A stretch of DNA of 64,000 bases from Acorus gramineus (lineage: Eukaryota > Streptophyta > Magnoliopsida > Acorales > Acoraceae): NCBI GenBank assembly GCA_030737835.1, contig CM060849.1:31814295-31878294 (forward strand), in the 5' to 3' direction. A model generated the notes under the pieces. That model worked only from the letters and a program-made list of their open reading frames with translations. It was not told where the DNA came from and did no database searches. Positions 47,107 to 56,554 of the stretch are shown piece by piece (position 1 is the stretch's first letter; each line of letters begins with the position of its first letter). The position numbers were made by a program, and so were the translations under genes.

Positions 47107-48335
47107 CTGGGGCGTCTTGGATGAATATTAACCTGCAATAATATGTAACCCATGATTGTATAATTTATGTGTAGAATGCATGCTTCCCTAGTCTTTGCAT
47201 GTTAGGGACTTGCCCCTTAGGATATGCATATGAGCCTTGCAGCATGTCCCCTGTTTACATGCTAGGAAACCCGGCCTATGCATGTGTCCTACTAGTTTTA
47301 TTTATTAAATTAAATACTAGTATCTGTTGAATTGCATGTTATAGTGATTATTTTAGGGGAGGGGCCTTGCGAGGACAGCGGTGAGACCCGGGTTAGGGTA
47401 CACCGTGTTCCTTGTTTGGTTGTCGGAGCGTCCTATAACGGGAACTCACGCTGCCCTCCCGAGTTGCTTTCCCCCAAGAATATTTCACCATGTTATAACC
47501 TTATGCATGTTCCCCGCATCGTAGTTATGCGCCCTGGTGGGTTCTGAGGAATTCAGAACGTTAGAGTTGTATGTTTGGTATGATTATTAGCATGAGTAGT
47601 GAATATTATAGGGGAGGGACCTTGCGAGGACAGCGGTGAGACCCGTGCTAGGGTACTCCGTGTTCCTTGTTTGGTTGTCGGGGTACCCTGTATCGGGAAC
47701 TCACGCCGCCCTCCCGAGTTTCTTTCCCCCAGTGGTATTCCAACACTGCTTTTGATTGTACTGTTTCCCCGCATCTTGGTTATGCGCGCTGGAGGAACTC
47801 TGAAGAGTTCATGACATTTGAGTTGGAGAGATGCGTTGTCGGCGGATCCGAGTGGATCATATGCGTATGGATAGGCTGTTCTGTTCCCTGCGTTGGATCC
47901 GGTAGAGACTACCCCCAACGTTAGACAGGGCCTTCCTGACAGAGGGCTCCCATCAGTAGGCACCTCCTGATTTGGTGACGGACTGTGCTGAATGTGGGAG
48001 TAGACCAGGCGGCCTACGGAGTGGAGGGAGAGACTATCGGTGGACCAAGGGTGACCAACAGCCTAGTCAGTCCCAAAATCCTATGTCACCCGTGGTAGGG
48101 TGAGGGTGAGGGTGTAGTGGGTTGGCGATGAGCGACCTGCTAGTTTTGTTTATGGATGTTTGTTAGTCCCAACATCCTGAGTCCCCTGTTGAGGGGTAAA
48201 AGGTGAGGGTATGATCTGGGTTATGGAAATTGTGGATTGAATGGATTAATATGTTGTGGTCAATATTGTCTGTGATGCATGGGTTGTGCCGTTCACTGAG
48301 CGTGTGGCTCACCCCTCGCATATGTTTTTCCCCAG

Positions 48336-48400
48336 TTGCCACTGAGCCTGAGCTGGAGCCGGAGCAGCAGTTGGAGCTTTCCGAGGGATTTCTTCAGTAG
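48336..48400 (+). other. Last leader exon candidate in the LTR, ending in a stop
   Basis: Follows the acceptor TTTTTCCCCAG. Joined to the mini-exon it reads VATEPELEPEQQLELSEGF then LQ-stop. Counterparts measure 65 nt (43750-43814, 54378-54442, 57024-57088), 59 nt (36610-36668) and 53 nt (33560-33612) to the stop. Every length difference is a multiple of three. Confidence 0.5.
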
Positions 48401-48735
48401 CGGAGCAGCGCTACGTCCGCGAGTACCAGAGGCTATCAGCATCCCTTTCCTTGGCTGTATGTATTGTTTTCCGTGCTGAGCACTTGTATATATTCAGTTG
48501 TATTTGTGTATATTGGCTCTCACAGGACGTATGATTGAGTATCGAGTCTGTAGAATGTTTATTCACAGATTCAGTCTTTTGCTTCCGCATATTGTATATA
48601 TATGTCAGCTATTTGATATGTGTTGTCATTTTATTTGTGTTTAGAGTATATATTGACCTCCTGTGTAGGTTTCTGATATGATATATATACATTTGCCGCG
48701 TCCCGGGGTTGGCCGCCCTGGGGCGTGACAAAAGT

Positions 48736-48747
48736 TGGTATCAGAGC
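48736..48747 (+). other. Primer-binding site
   Basis: TGGTATCAGAGC, complementary to the 3' end of plant initiator tRNA-Met, five bases after the end of the 5' LTR. Confidence 0.92.
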
Positions 48748-48849
48748 CTGGTCCTGTCAGAGCCAATAGTCTTCCTTTCGTAGAGATGAGTCCTAGGATT
48801 TCGAGATGAGTATTCTGATCCTAGTGTCTGGTTTTCTTAGGGTGCTGAT

Positions 48850-50177
48850 ATGCCTCCTCGCAGAGGACGGCGCGGACGAGGTCCCTCTCGGTCTTTGGAG
48901 GTTTCCGGACCTACCAGAGACGAGGATGCTACTGGAGAGCCCTTGACGCAGGAGCCTCCTGCTTGGGAGCGTGCTTTCGCTCGGTTGGCTGATTTGGTGG
49001 AGACACAGACGAGGATGTTGGCAGAGCAGGCTAGAGAGATTCAGGAGCTGAGGGCGACTCGCGAGGCAGTTCCGCAGGTCCCCTTGGTGGCAGATCCGCC
49101 TGCGGTACCTGATGTACCCCCAGTTCCTGTGGCAGTTCCGGCAGTAGGAGTTGAGGATCCCCAGGCAAGGGAGGAGGAGCTAGAGGCGGCAGCGCGAGTG
49201 CAGCAGAGCGGCCTCAACGCCTTTCTGAAGCTCCATCCTCCCGAGTTTCATGGGCAGTCGGCAGATCCTCTTGCGCCAGAGCGTTGGTTGAGGGAGGTGG
49301 ATACCATTTTCGCGGCCATGCTTTGCACCGATCGCCAGCGAGTCGCCCTGGCCACTTTCATGCTGAAGGGTGACGCCGCCGACTGGTGGGCTACCCGAGT
49401 GGTGGACATTCCAGAGGGAGTGGCGCAGCTTTCTTGGGCGGGATTCCGGAGGTACTTCTTGGATGAGTACTTCCGTTCTCGACGCGACAGCTAGTGGAGC
49501 GGGAGTTCGAGCAGCTGACTCAGGGCACCATGTCCGTCGCTGACTACTCTACGCGCTTCACGAGTCTGTCCAGATTTGCTCCAGCCTTGGTGACGGATGA
49601 GGTCACGAGGTGCCGGCGATTCGAGCTGGGTCTCAGCAGCGCTATCCGGGTGCACGTCACTGCCCACGCTTTCACGAGGTACTCCGACGTAGTGTCTCGG
49701 GCGAAGACCGTCGAGAGAGACCTCGGGATTCAAGTGCGGGCTCCGACCCCTTCTTCAGATCAGGGTCCTTCCGGGAGTCGGGACCAGGGGCAGCGCAAGA
49801 GGAAGAGGCCCCGCTTCGAGCAGTCAGCGGCTGCCTCTCCTCCAGCAGATGCGGTGCCAGTATGGGATCCGGCGCCCATTGCAGCAGTGCCCATCCAGTC
49901 CTGGCAGCCGGAGAAGCGGCGCTGTTTTCATTGTCAGCGCATCGGGCATATCAGATACAATTGCCCAGATGCTGACCGACCCCGAGTGCCACCTCAGCAG
50001 CCGCCGTTCTTGCAGCAGCAGCTTCCGCGCCAGCAGCAGCAGCAGCAGCTTCCGCGCCAGCAGCAGCCAGTGCAGCCGGCGAGGCGTGCTCCTGTTCCTC
50101 AGCCGCGGTTGGTGCAGGGCAGAGTTGCAGCGCTTACGGCCGAGGAGGCGCAGCCTTCGGGTGTCATGGTTCGAGGT
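48850..50177 (+). pseudogene. gag of the complete long-LTR element (frameshifted)
   Basis: ATG at 48850 gives MPPRRGRRGRG, then a coiled helical stretch, then the capsid domain: FLKLHPPEFHGQSADPLAPE, WLREVDTIFAAM, GDAADWWATRV and FRRYFLDEYF. A one-base indel near 49475-49490 puts a stop at 49492; the other frame continues with LVEREFEQLTQGTMSVADYS and RFAPALVTDEV. An intact zinc knuckle CFHCQRIGHIRYNC lies near 49920-49965, followed by glutamine-rich sequence. It would form the virus-like particle. Coding similarity ends at about 50177, where a foreign piece begins. Confidence 0.9.
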
Positions 50178-50930
50178 ATTATCCTAAGTTCCCAGCTTTC
50201 TAGTATAAGGATAGTTGTGTGTGTAATTGGTGGTTATTATGCAAGTGTGTGGGGTATCTGGATGAGTGAGTGTCAAGAGCGGTTGTTTGGGTTAAGGAAG
50301 CCGGGTTTAAGCCGTCCTGGCAGTGAGTTCCCATCAGTAGGTACCGCCGATGCAGTCGGAGGGGTACTGAATTTGGGAGTATGCTAGGTAGGGGCTACCC
50401 GGTAAGAGGTTATTGAATGGTGTCGCGAGCGTGGAATCGCTCTCCCCTTAGTTGGATCCGCGTAGTACAGCCCCGGCGTTAGACAGGCTCCCGGTCAGAG
50501 GACCAGGCGAGCTACGGAGCGGGGAGAGGCTACCGGTGGACCAGGGGTAGAGAGCAGTCTAAGTCTCTCCCAAAGTCCCAAAATGTCTCCTTTCGGAGTG
50601 AGGGTGTGGATGAGGCGAAGGCGGGTCGCTCGTGACCCAGTTTCTGTTAGACCATTCCCAATGATGTTGGGTCCGGTCTTGCAAAGGATGTTGAATGACA
50701 TCGTTGGGTGATCATCTAGATGTAGATGATCCGGAGGAGTTAGTGTTTTTTAAATGATGTCTTCTTCCAGTGTTCCTTTCTGGATTAAGGGGCCTTGTGA
50801 GGTCGGCGTTGGAACCCGGGCTAGGGTACTTCGTGTTCCTTGTTTGGTTGTCGGGGTATCCTATATCGGGATTCCATGGTGCCCTCCCGAGGTTTCTTTT
50901 CCCAGGCAAGGGATGCCATGGAAGCATCAG
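50178..50930 (+). repeat. LTR-like fragment inside the internal region
   Basis: No coding. It resembles long-LTR leader sequence but in changed order. The part with GGATCCGCGTAG, GTTAGACAGGCTCC and GTGGACCAGGGGT (50330-50640) comes first and corresponds to 47880-48130. The block GGGGCCTTGTGAGG to CCCTCCCGAGG (50790-50900) comes second, although its counterpart lies upstream in the LTR (47355-47470). It probably derives from a related but different LTR and occupies the place of protease and most of reverse transcriptase. Confidence 0.6.
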
Positions 50931-50934
50931 ATAG

Positions 50935-51250
50935 ATGAGAGATCAAGTGCGAGTTTGGTTAGAGGTTAAGGCCTTTTGGGCTGAGTGGTTTCTGGTGAAG
51001 GATATCTGTGGACCCGGGTAAGACGCTTGCTATGTCGAATTGGCGTAGACCGTCGAGCCCCGCATGGATTCGGAGCTTCCGGAGTTTGGCGAGTTATTGC
51101 AGGAAGTTTGACGAGGATTCTCGAAGATAGCTGTTCCTTTTACCCGCCTTACTCGGAGGGATATCCGGTTCGAGTGGTCCCCTTCTTGCGAGGAGAGCTT
51201 CCTGGAGTTTACTCGGAGGCTCACCTCAGCGCCAATTCTTACCTCTCCGT
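50935..51250 (+). pseudogene. Reverse transcriptase/RNase H junction fragment
   Basis: Shifting frames give KCEF, VVSGEG, ISVDPGKTLAMSNWRRP, SFRSLASYCRKF, then KIAVPFTRLTRRDIRFEWS and CEESFLEFTRRLTSAPIL. This is the thumb and connection region of Ty3/Gypsy reverse transcriptase and the entry to RNase H. At least two frameshifts are present. The polymerase active site is missing. Confidence 0.75.
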
Positions 51251-51299
51251 CTTGGAGTGGTGGGTTCGCAGTTGGGTAAAGGTGTCCGCGATCCTGCTC

Positions 51300-51546
51300 A
51301 CGTCATCCCGTTCGAGCCGCTCGTCTCTGAGCCGGACAGTCATTCGTGGAGCAGTCGATTGAGATCATGGACCGCCGCGTGAGGAGGCTCTGCACCAAGA
51401 CCGTCCAGTTGGTCGAGGTGCGATGGCAGCACCGTTCCGGTGTTAAGGACACTTGGGAGCTCATGGAGGCCAGGTTCGACGCGTATCCGCATCTTTCCCC
51501 TCCTAGATGTTTTTGGCGAATTTTGGGGACAAAATTTCCTAAGGGG
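51300..51546 (+). pseudogene. Integrase C-terminal tail of chromovirus type
   Basis: IEIMDRRVRRLCTKTVQLVE, VRWQHRSGVKDTWE and LMEARFDAYPHL correspond to the chromodomain-like end of Tekay/Del-type integrases. That domain reads histone marks in active relatives. Directly downstream FWGQNFLRG-like sequence runs into the polypurine tract. Confidence 0.75.
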
Positions 51547-51553
51547 GGAATAA
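51537..51553 (+). other. Polypurine tract
   Basis: CCTAAGGGGGGAATAA immediately before the 3' LTR, the plus-strand primer. Confidence 0.8.
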
Positions 51554-54500
51554 TGTTATATATGTGTCACTTTTAACCTGTTGGTAACCGTTAGAGCGCC
51601 CTGGCGGTTTTTAAAATTTTTAGGGTTTTTGGTCGGAACCGCATAATTTCAGACTGTTAGCTATCGTCTGAGCTAGAGGACTCCGATTGGAAATCTGACT
51701 GCATATTTGGTGTCATGGTGCCATTTTGGACCTCCCACGAAAATTTCATCGAATTCTGGCATCGTTTGCAAAAATTTCGCAGTTCCGGGGCGTATCCGGG
51801 TTTTTAAGTCGCGCTTATAAAAGAAATCAAAAACATCACTATTCATCATCTCTCCCGACGTGATCTCTCTCTCCTCTCCTCCGTTTTTCTTCCGTTTGAG
51901 CCCCCTCCACCCTCAAAATCGAAAACCCAAAGCACGGGAAGTGTAGATCGGGTCCCGATCTACGCTCCGGTGTCTTCAAATCCGAATTCCGACGACTCTA
52001 GCCTCCGCCCCCTCTCTCTCCTCTGTTTCGGCCATCGAGGGCCGTGATAGATCGGGGCGTGAGAAGGCTTTGGGAAGGGTTTCGGCGCGTGGAGATCCGG
52101 ACTCCTCCTCCCCTCGGTAAGCCTTTCCCTTCCTTTTCTTGCTAGATGAATGCTAGGAGGTTTTTGTGATTGGGGGTGGTCGGCGGCTGTGGGGGTCGTC
52201 GGAGGGTGGTTGGAGGTGGTCGGAAGTGGTCGGCGGCTGTGGGAGGGGTGGTTGGTGGTGCTCGGGCTGCAGGGGGTGGTCTCGGGCAGCAGGCAGAGCA
52301 GCAGCAGCGCCAGGTCGTGCGCGCGGGCAGGCGCGCGTGCGTGCGCGGGCGCGCGTACGCGCGGCGTGCGCGCGAGGGCGCGCGGGCCTGGTGCAGGGTG
52401 CTGGTCGTGCTGGGCGAGCAGAAGCTGGTGCTGGGCGAGCAGAGGCTGCTGCGCGAGGTGGCGCGCGTGGAGCAGGTCGCGCGGGTGGTGCTGCGCGAGG
52501 TGGCGCGCGTGGAGCAGGTGCGCGCGGAGGTGCTGGCCGAGGTGCTGGACGCGCGAGGTGCTGGCGAGGGGCTGGCCGAGGTGCTGGCCGGGTGCTGGGG
52601 CGCGCGCGGAGGAGGCGCGGGGCAAGGAGCCGTGCGCGAGGTGCGGCGAGGTGCGCGCGAGGTGCGGCAAGGCGCGCGAGGTGCGCGCGAGGTGCGGCAA
52701 GGCGTGCGAGGTGCGCGCGAGGTGCGGCAAGGCGTGCGAGGTGCGTGCGAGGTGCGCGCGAGGTGCGGCAAGGTGGCGGAGGTGCGCGCGGGGTGCGCGC
52801 GAGGCGGGGCACTGCGTGCGGGGGCGCGCGGGGTGCTCGCGGACCGGCGCGAGGCGTGCGGGGCCCGCGGTGGCGCGTCCGGGCGGTGGCCGGCCGTGCG
52901 GGTGGTTGCCGGGGGCTGTGCGGGTGGTTGCCGAGGCCGCGGGTAGTTGTTGGGGAAGTGTTGGATGCTTGTTGTGGGTTTAGGGGTGTTTATTTATGTA
53001 TTTAATGATAATTGTGGATTAATACTTACCAAATAATACCTGTCTTGCAGATCTAGACGGACGGTCGCGCGTCGACCCAAATACTGGTGAGTGGGACAAT
53101 CCAACCCAGTCGAGAGGTGTTATACGCACTTGGGCGTATACCGACCTCTCCTGGGGCGCCATGGATGAATATTAACCTGCAATAATATGTATCCATGATT
53201 GTATAATTTATGTGTAGAATGCATGCTTCCCTAGTCTTTGCATGTTAGGGACTTGCCCCTTAGGATATGCATATGAGCCTTGCAGCATGTCCCCTGTTTA
53301 CATGCTAGGAAACCCGGCCTATGCATGTGTCCTACTAGTTTTATTTATTAAATTAAATACTAGTATCTGTTGAATTGCATGTTATAGTGATTATTTTAGG
53401 GGAGGGGCCTTGCGAGGACAGCGGTGAGACCCGGGTTAGGGTACACCGTGTTCCTTGTTTGGTTGTCGGAGCGTCCTATAACGGGAACTCACGCTGCCCT
53501 CCCGAGTTGCTTTCCCCCAAGAATATTTCACCATGTTATAACCTTATGCATGTTCCCCGCATCGTAGTTATGCGCCCTGGTGGGTTCTGAGGAATTCAGA
53601 ACGTTAGAGTTGTATGTTTGGTATGATTATTAGCATGAGTAGTGAATATTATAGGGGAGGGACCTTGCGAGGACAGCGGTGAGACCCGTGCTAGGGTACT
53701 CCGTGTTCCTTGTTTGGTTGTCGGGGTACCCTGTATCGGGAACTCACGCCGCCCTCCCGAGTTTCTTTCCCCCAGTGGTATTCCAACACTGCTTTTGATT
53801 GTACTGTTTCCCCGCATCTTGGTTATGCGCGCTGGAGGAACTCTGAAGAGTTCATGACATTTGAGTTGGAGAGATGCGTTGTCGGCGGATCCGAGTGGAT
53901 CATATGCGTATGGATTAGGCTGTTCTGTTCCCTGCGTTGGATCCGGTAGAGACTACCCCCAACGTTAGACAGGGCCTTCCTGACAGAGGGCTCCCATCAG
54001 TAGGCACCTCCTGATTTGGTGACGGACTGTGCTGAATGTGGGAGTAGACCAGGCGGCCTACGGAGTGGAGGGAGAGACTATCGGTGGACCAAGGGTGACC
54101 AACAGCCTAGTCAGTCCCAAAATCCTATGTCACCCGTGGTAGGGTGAGGGTGAGGGTGTAGTGGGTTGGCGATGAGCGACCTGCTAGTTTTGTTTATGGA
54201 TGATTGTTAGTCCCAACATCCTGAGTCCCCTGTTGAGGGGTAAAGGTGAGGGTATGATCTGGGTTATGGAAATTGTGGATAAATGGATTAATATGTTGTG
54301 GTCAATATTGTCTGTGATGCATGGGTTGTGCCGTTCACTGAGCGTGTGGCTCACCCCTCGCATATGTTTTTCCCCAGTTGCCACTGAGCCTGAGCTGGAG
54401 CCGAAGCAGCAGTTGGAGCTTTCCGAGGGATTTCTTCAGTAGCGGAGCAGCGTTACGTCCGCGAGTACCAGAGGCTATCAGCATCCCTTTCCTTGGCTGT

Positions 54501-54786
54501 ATGTATTGTATTTCCGTGCTGAGCACGTGTTTGTATATGTTCAGTTGTATTTGTGTATATTGGCTCTCACAGGACAGATGATTGAGTATCGAGTCTGTAG
54601 AATGTTATTCACAGATTCAGTCTTTTGCTTCCGCTATATTGTATATATATTATGTCAGCCCTATTTGATATGTGTTGTCATTTTATTTGTGGTTTAGAGT
54701 ATATACAGTTGACCTCCTGTGTAGGTTTCTGATATGATATATATACATTTGCCGCGTCCCGGGGTTGGCCGCCCTGGGGCGTGACA
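51554..54786 (+). repeat. 3' LTR of the complete element
   Basis: 3,233 bp, TGTTATATATGTGTCAC to GGGGCGTGACA. It carries the same ordered motifs as the 5' LTR: TATA box 51816-51823, palindrome about 51945-51965, CpG array, mini-exon 53051-53086, hairpin (about 53112-53150) and last leader exon 54378-54442. Confidence 0.95.
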
Positions 54787-54791
54787 GCACG

Positions 54792-55799
54792 CACCTCCGC
54801 CACCTTGCCGCACCTCGCGCGCACCTCGCACGTACCTCCGCCACCTTGCCGCACCTCGCGCGCACCTCGCACGCACCTCCGCCACCTTGCCGCACCTCGC
54901 GCGCACCTCGCACGCACGCCCGCGCGCACGCCGCGCGCACGCACGCCCGCGCGCGCACGCGCGCATCCCCGCACGCGCCCAGACCGCGCGCTGCCTGGGC
55001 CGCTGCCGCTGCTGCCTATTGCCCGGGACAGCCCAGCCACTGCTCGAGCGCCACCACCGCCCCTCCCACGACCTCCGACGACCTCCGACCACCTCCGACC
55101 ACCTCCAACCACCCTCCGACGACCCCCACTGCCGCTGACCACCCCCAAACACAAAACCCCCCCCCCCCTAGCAATCATCTAAGCAAGAAAAAAGAGGAAA
55201 AGAAGCTTACCGAGGGGGAGGAAAGGGTGACCGGGTGCTCTCCGCGCGCCGAAACCTTTCCCAAAGGCCTTCTCAGGCCCCGATCTATCACGGCCCTCGA
55301 TTTGGCTCGAAACAGAGGAGAGAGAGGGGAGGTCGGGGAGGCTAGGATCGTCGGAATCGGGTTTTGAAGGCACCGGGGTGTAGATCGGGACCCGATCTAC
55401 ACTTCCCGTGCTTTGGGTTTTCGATTTTGAGGGGTCTAGGGGGCTTGAAAGGAAGAAAAACGGAGAGGGGAGAGAGAGATCTCGACGAGGAAGACAATGA
55501 ACAGTGCAAAGATATTTTTTTGATTCCTTTTAAGTAGAGCGCAACTTAAAAACCCGGATACGCCCCGGAACTGGGAAATTTTTGCAAACGATGCCGGAAT
55601 TCGATGAAATTTTCGTGAGAGGTCTAAAATGGCACCAGGACACCAAATATGCAGTCAGATTTCCAATCGGAGTCCTCTAGCTCAGACGATAGCTAACAGT
55701 CTGAAATTATGCGGTTCCGATCGAAAACCCTAAAAATTTTAAAAACTGCCAGGACGCTCCAACGGTTACCAGCAGGCTAAAAGTGACACATATATAACA
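54792..55799 (-). mobile_element. Solo LTR no. 3 of the long-LTR family, second part
   Basis: Continues 43407-45520 after the nested element. It holds the rest of the CpG array, the palindrome (about 55380-55402) and the U3 end ATATATAACA at 55799. AGCTG follows (55800-55804) and matches 43402-43406. Confidence 0.93.
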
Positions 55800-55804
55800 A
55801 GCTG

Positions 55805-56554
55805 CCCCCCACCAAGCGGCTAAACCCTACTAGCCGGCCCTTTCCCTAGCCCCCTTGATTCCCAAACCTCCTTTAGTCAACTTCCCAAAGCATAAGAGGA
55901 TCCATGTTTTCACCTCTGTGTACAGCATGCCTTTGTCCCAGAGCGGAGGCCCCACAAACTCCCCCACGAAGGCGATCAAATCATACCCAATTTTTCCTGC
56001 TTTTTGAGAAAGCAGGTGGCTATCACAACTACCCCTGAATCCTCCTGAGGATCTGTAGGCCGCCTCAACCAAGAACCAAAACCCCTTCCCCCTTCCGAGA
56101 GACGATCCGACCGAGCCTGCCAAGGCACGCCCCGGATCCGAACCCCCGAAGAACCCCCACACACGCAACCGGATCACACGAAACATCTTTTTTCGAGAGG
56201 CCATCCGCACGCCGCGCCCAGGGTCCCAGGGGGAACCTTTCTGAAAAACGATACTGACAGCCTGGCGATCACGGTGGGACATCACACGTGCAAAAAAATA
56301 AAAGGTAACCCTCTTCTGCTTCCCTCCATAACTTGACAAGAATGACATCACCCCTCTAGGAAAGATAGGATTTCCCACCCCTCAAGTCTGACTCTCCTCT
56401 ACTTTGCATTACAACATCCTTTATTGCTTTCAGCTGCACACAGCTGCGCACCCTTGACTGCTTTAAGCCGCACACAGCTGCGCACCCATTTGGTGCTTTA
56501 TTTACTTCTTTAAGTTTGCATTCATTTACACCTAGGCTTTTCCATATTCACACC
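55805..56554 (+). other. Tat-like element LTR end and leader
   Basis: Non-coding continuation of the host LTR. ACTGACA at 56254-56260 is a possible LTR end, followed after GCC by TGGCGATCACGGTGGGAC (56263-56280), a candidate primer site beginning with the required TGG. Two copies of CTGCACACAGCTGCGCACCC-like sequence lie at 56430-56490. The gag ATG follows at 56555. An antisense open frame spans 55830-56378. Confidence 0.45.

Larger units (their letters stand above)
45521..48730 (+). repeat. 5' LTR of the complete element
   Basis: Begins TGTTAGATATGTGTCAC and ends GGGGCGTGACA. TATAAAAG lies 262 bp in, so U3 is short and the transcribed R-U5 part would be about 2.9 kb. A block containing GGGGCCTTGCGAGGACAGCG occurs twice in related form (about 47340-47580 and 47590-47830). 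It is very similar to 51554-54786 except for one indel-rich patch (45990-46190). Confidence 0.95.
45521..54786 (+). mobile_element. Complete but internally deleted long-LTR chromovirus-like element
   Basis: 9,266 bp: 5' LTR 45521-48730 (3,210 bp), primer-binding site, gag, a foreign LTR-like piece, a reverse transcriptase fragment, an integrase C-terminus, polypurine tract and 3' LTR 51554-54786 (3,233 bp). A perfect GCACG duplication (45516-45520, 54787-54791) flanks it. The internal region is only 2.8 kb; protease, most of reverse transcriptase, RNase H and the integrase core are missing. It must therefore have moved with proteins from a relative. The gag style, initiator-Met primer site and integrase tail point to the Tekay/Del chromoviruses (inference). 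Confidence 0.95.

Noticed and set aside
47332..47814. Repeated 71-codon frames (IGEGPCEDSGETR type) in all long LTRs
   Set aside because: They come from a duplicated non-coding LTR block. They recur because the LTR recurs, on both strands, and have no proper start context.
48736..48747. tRNA gene fragment
   Set aside because: TGGTATCAGAGC is the retrotransposon primer-binding site next to the 5' LTR, not a tRNA gene. No cloverleaf surrounds it.
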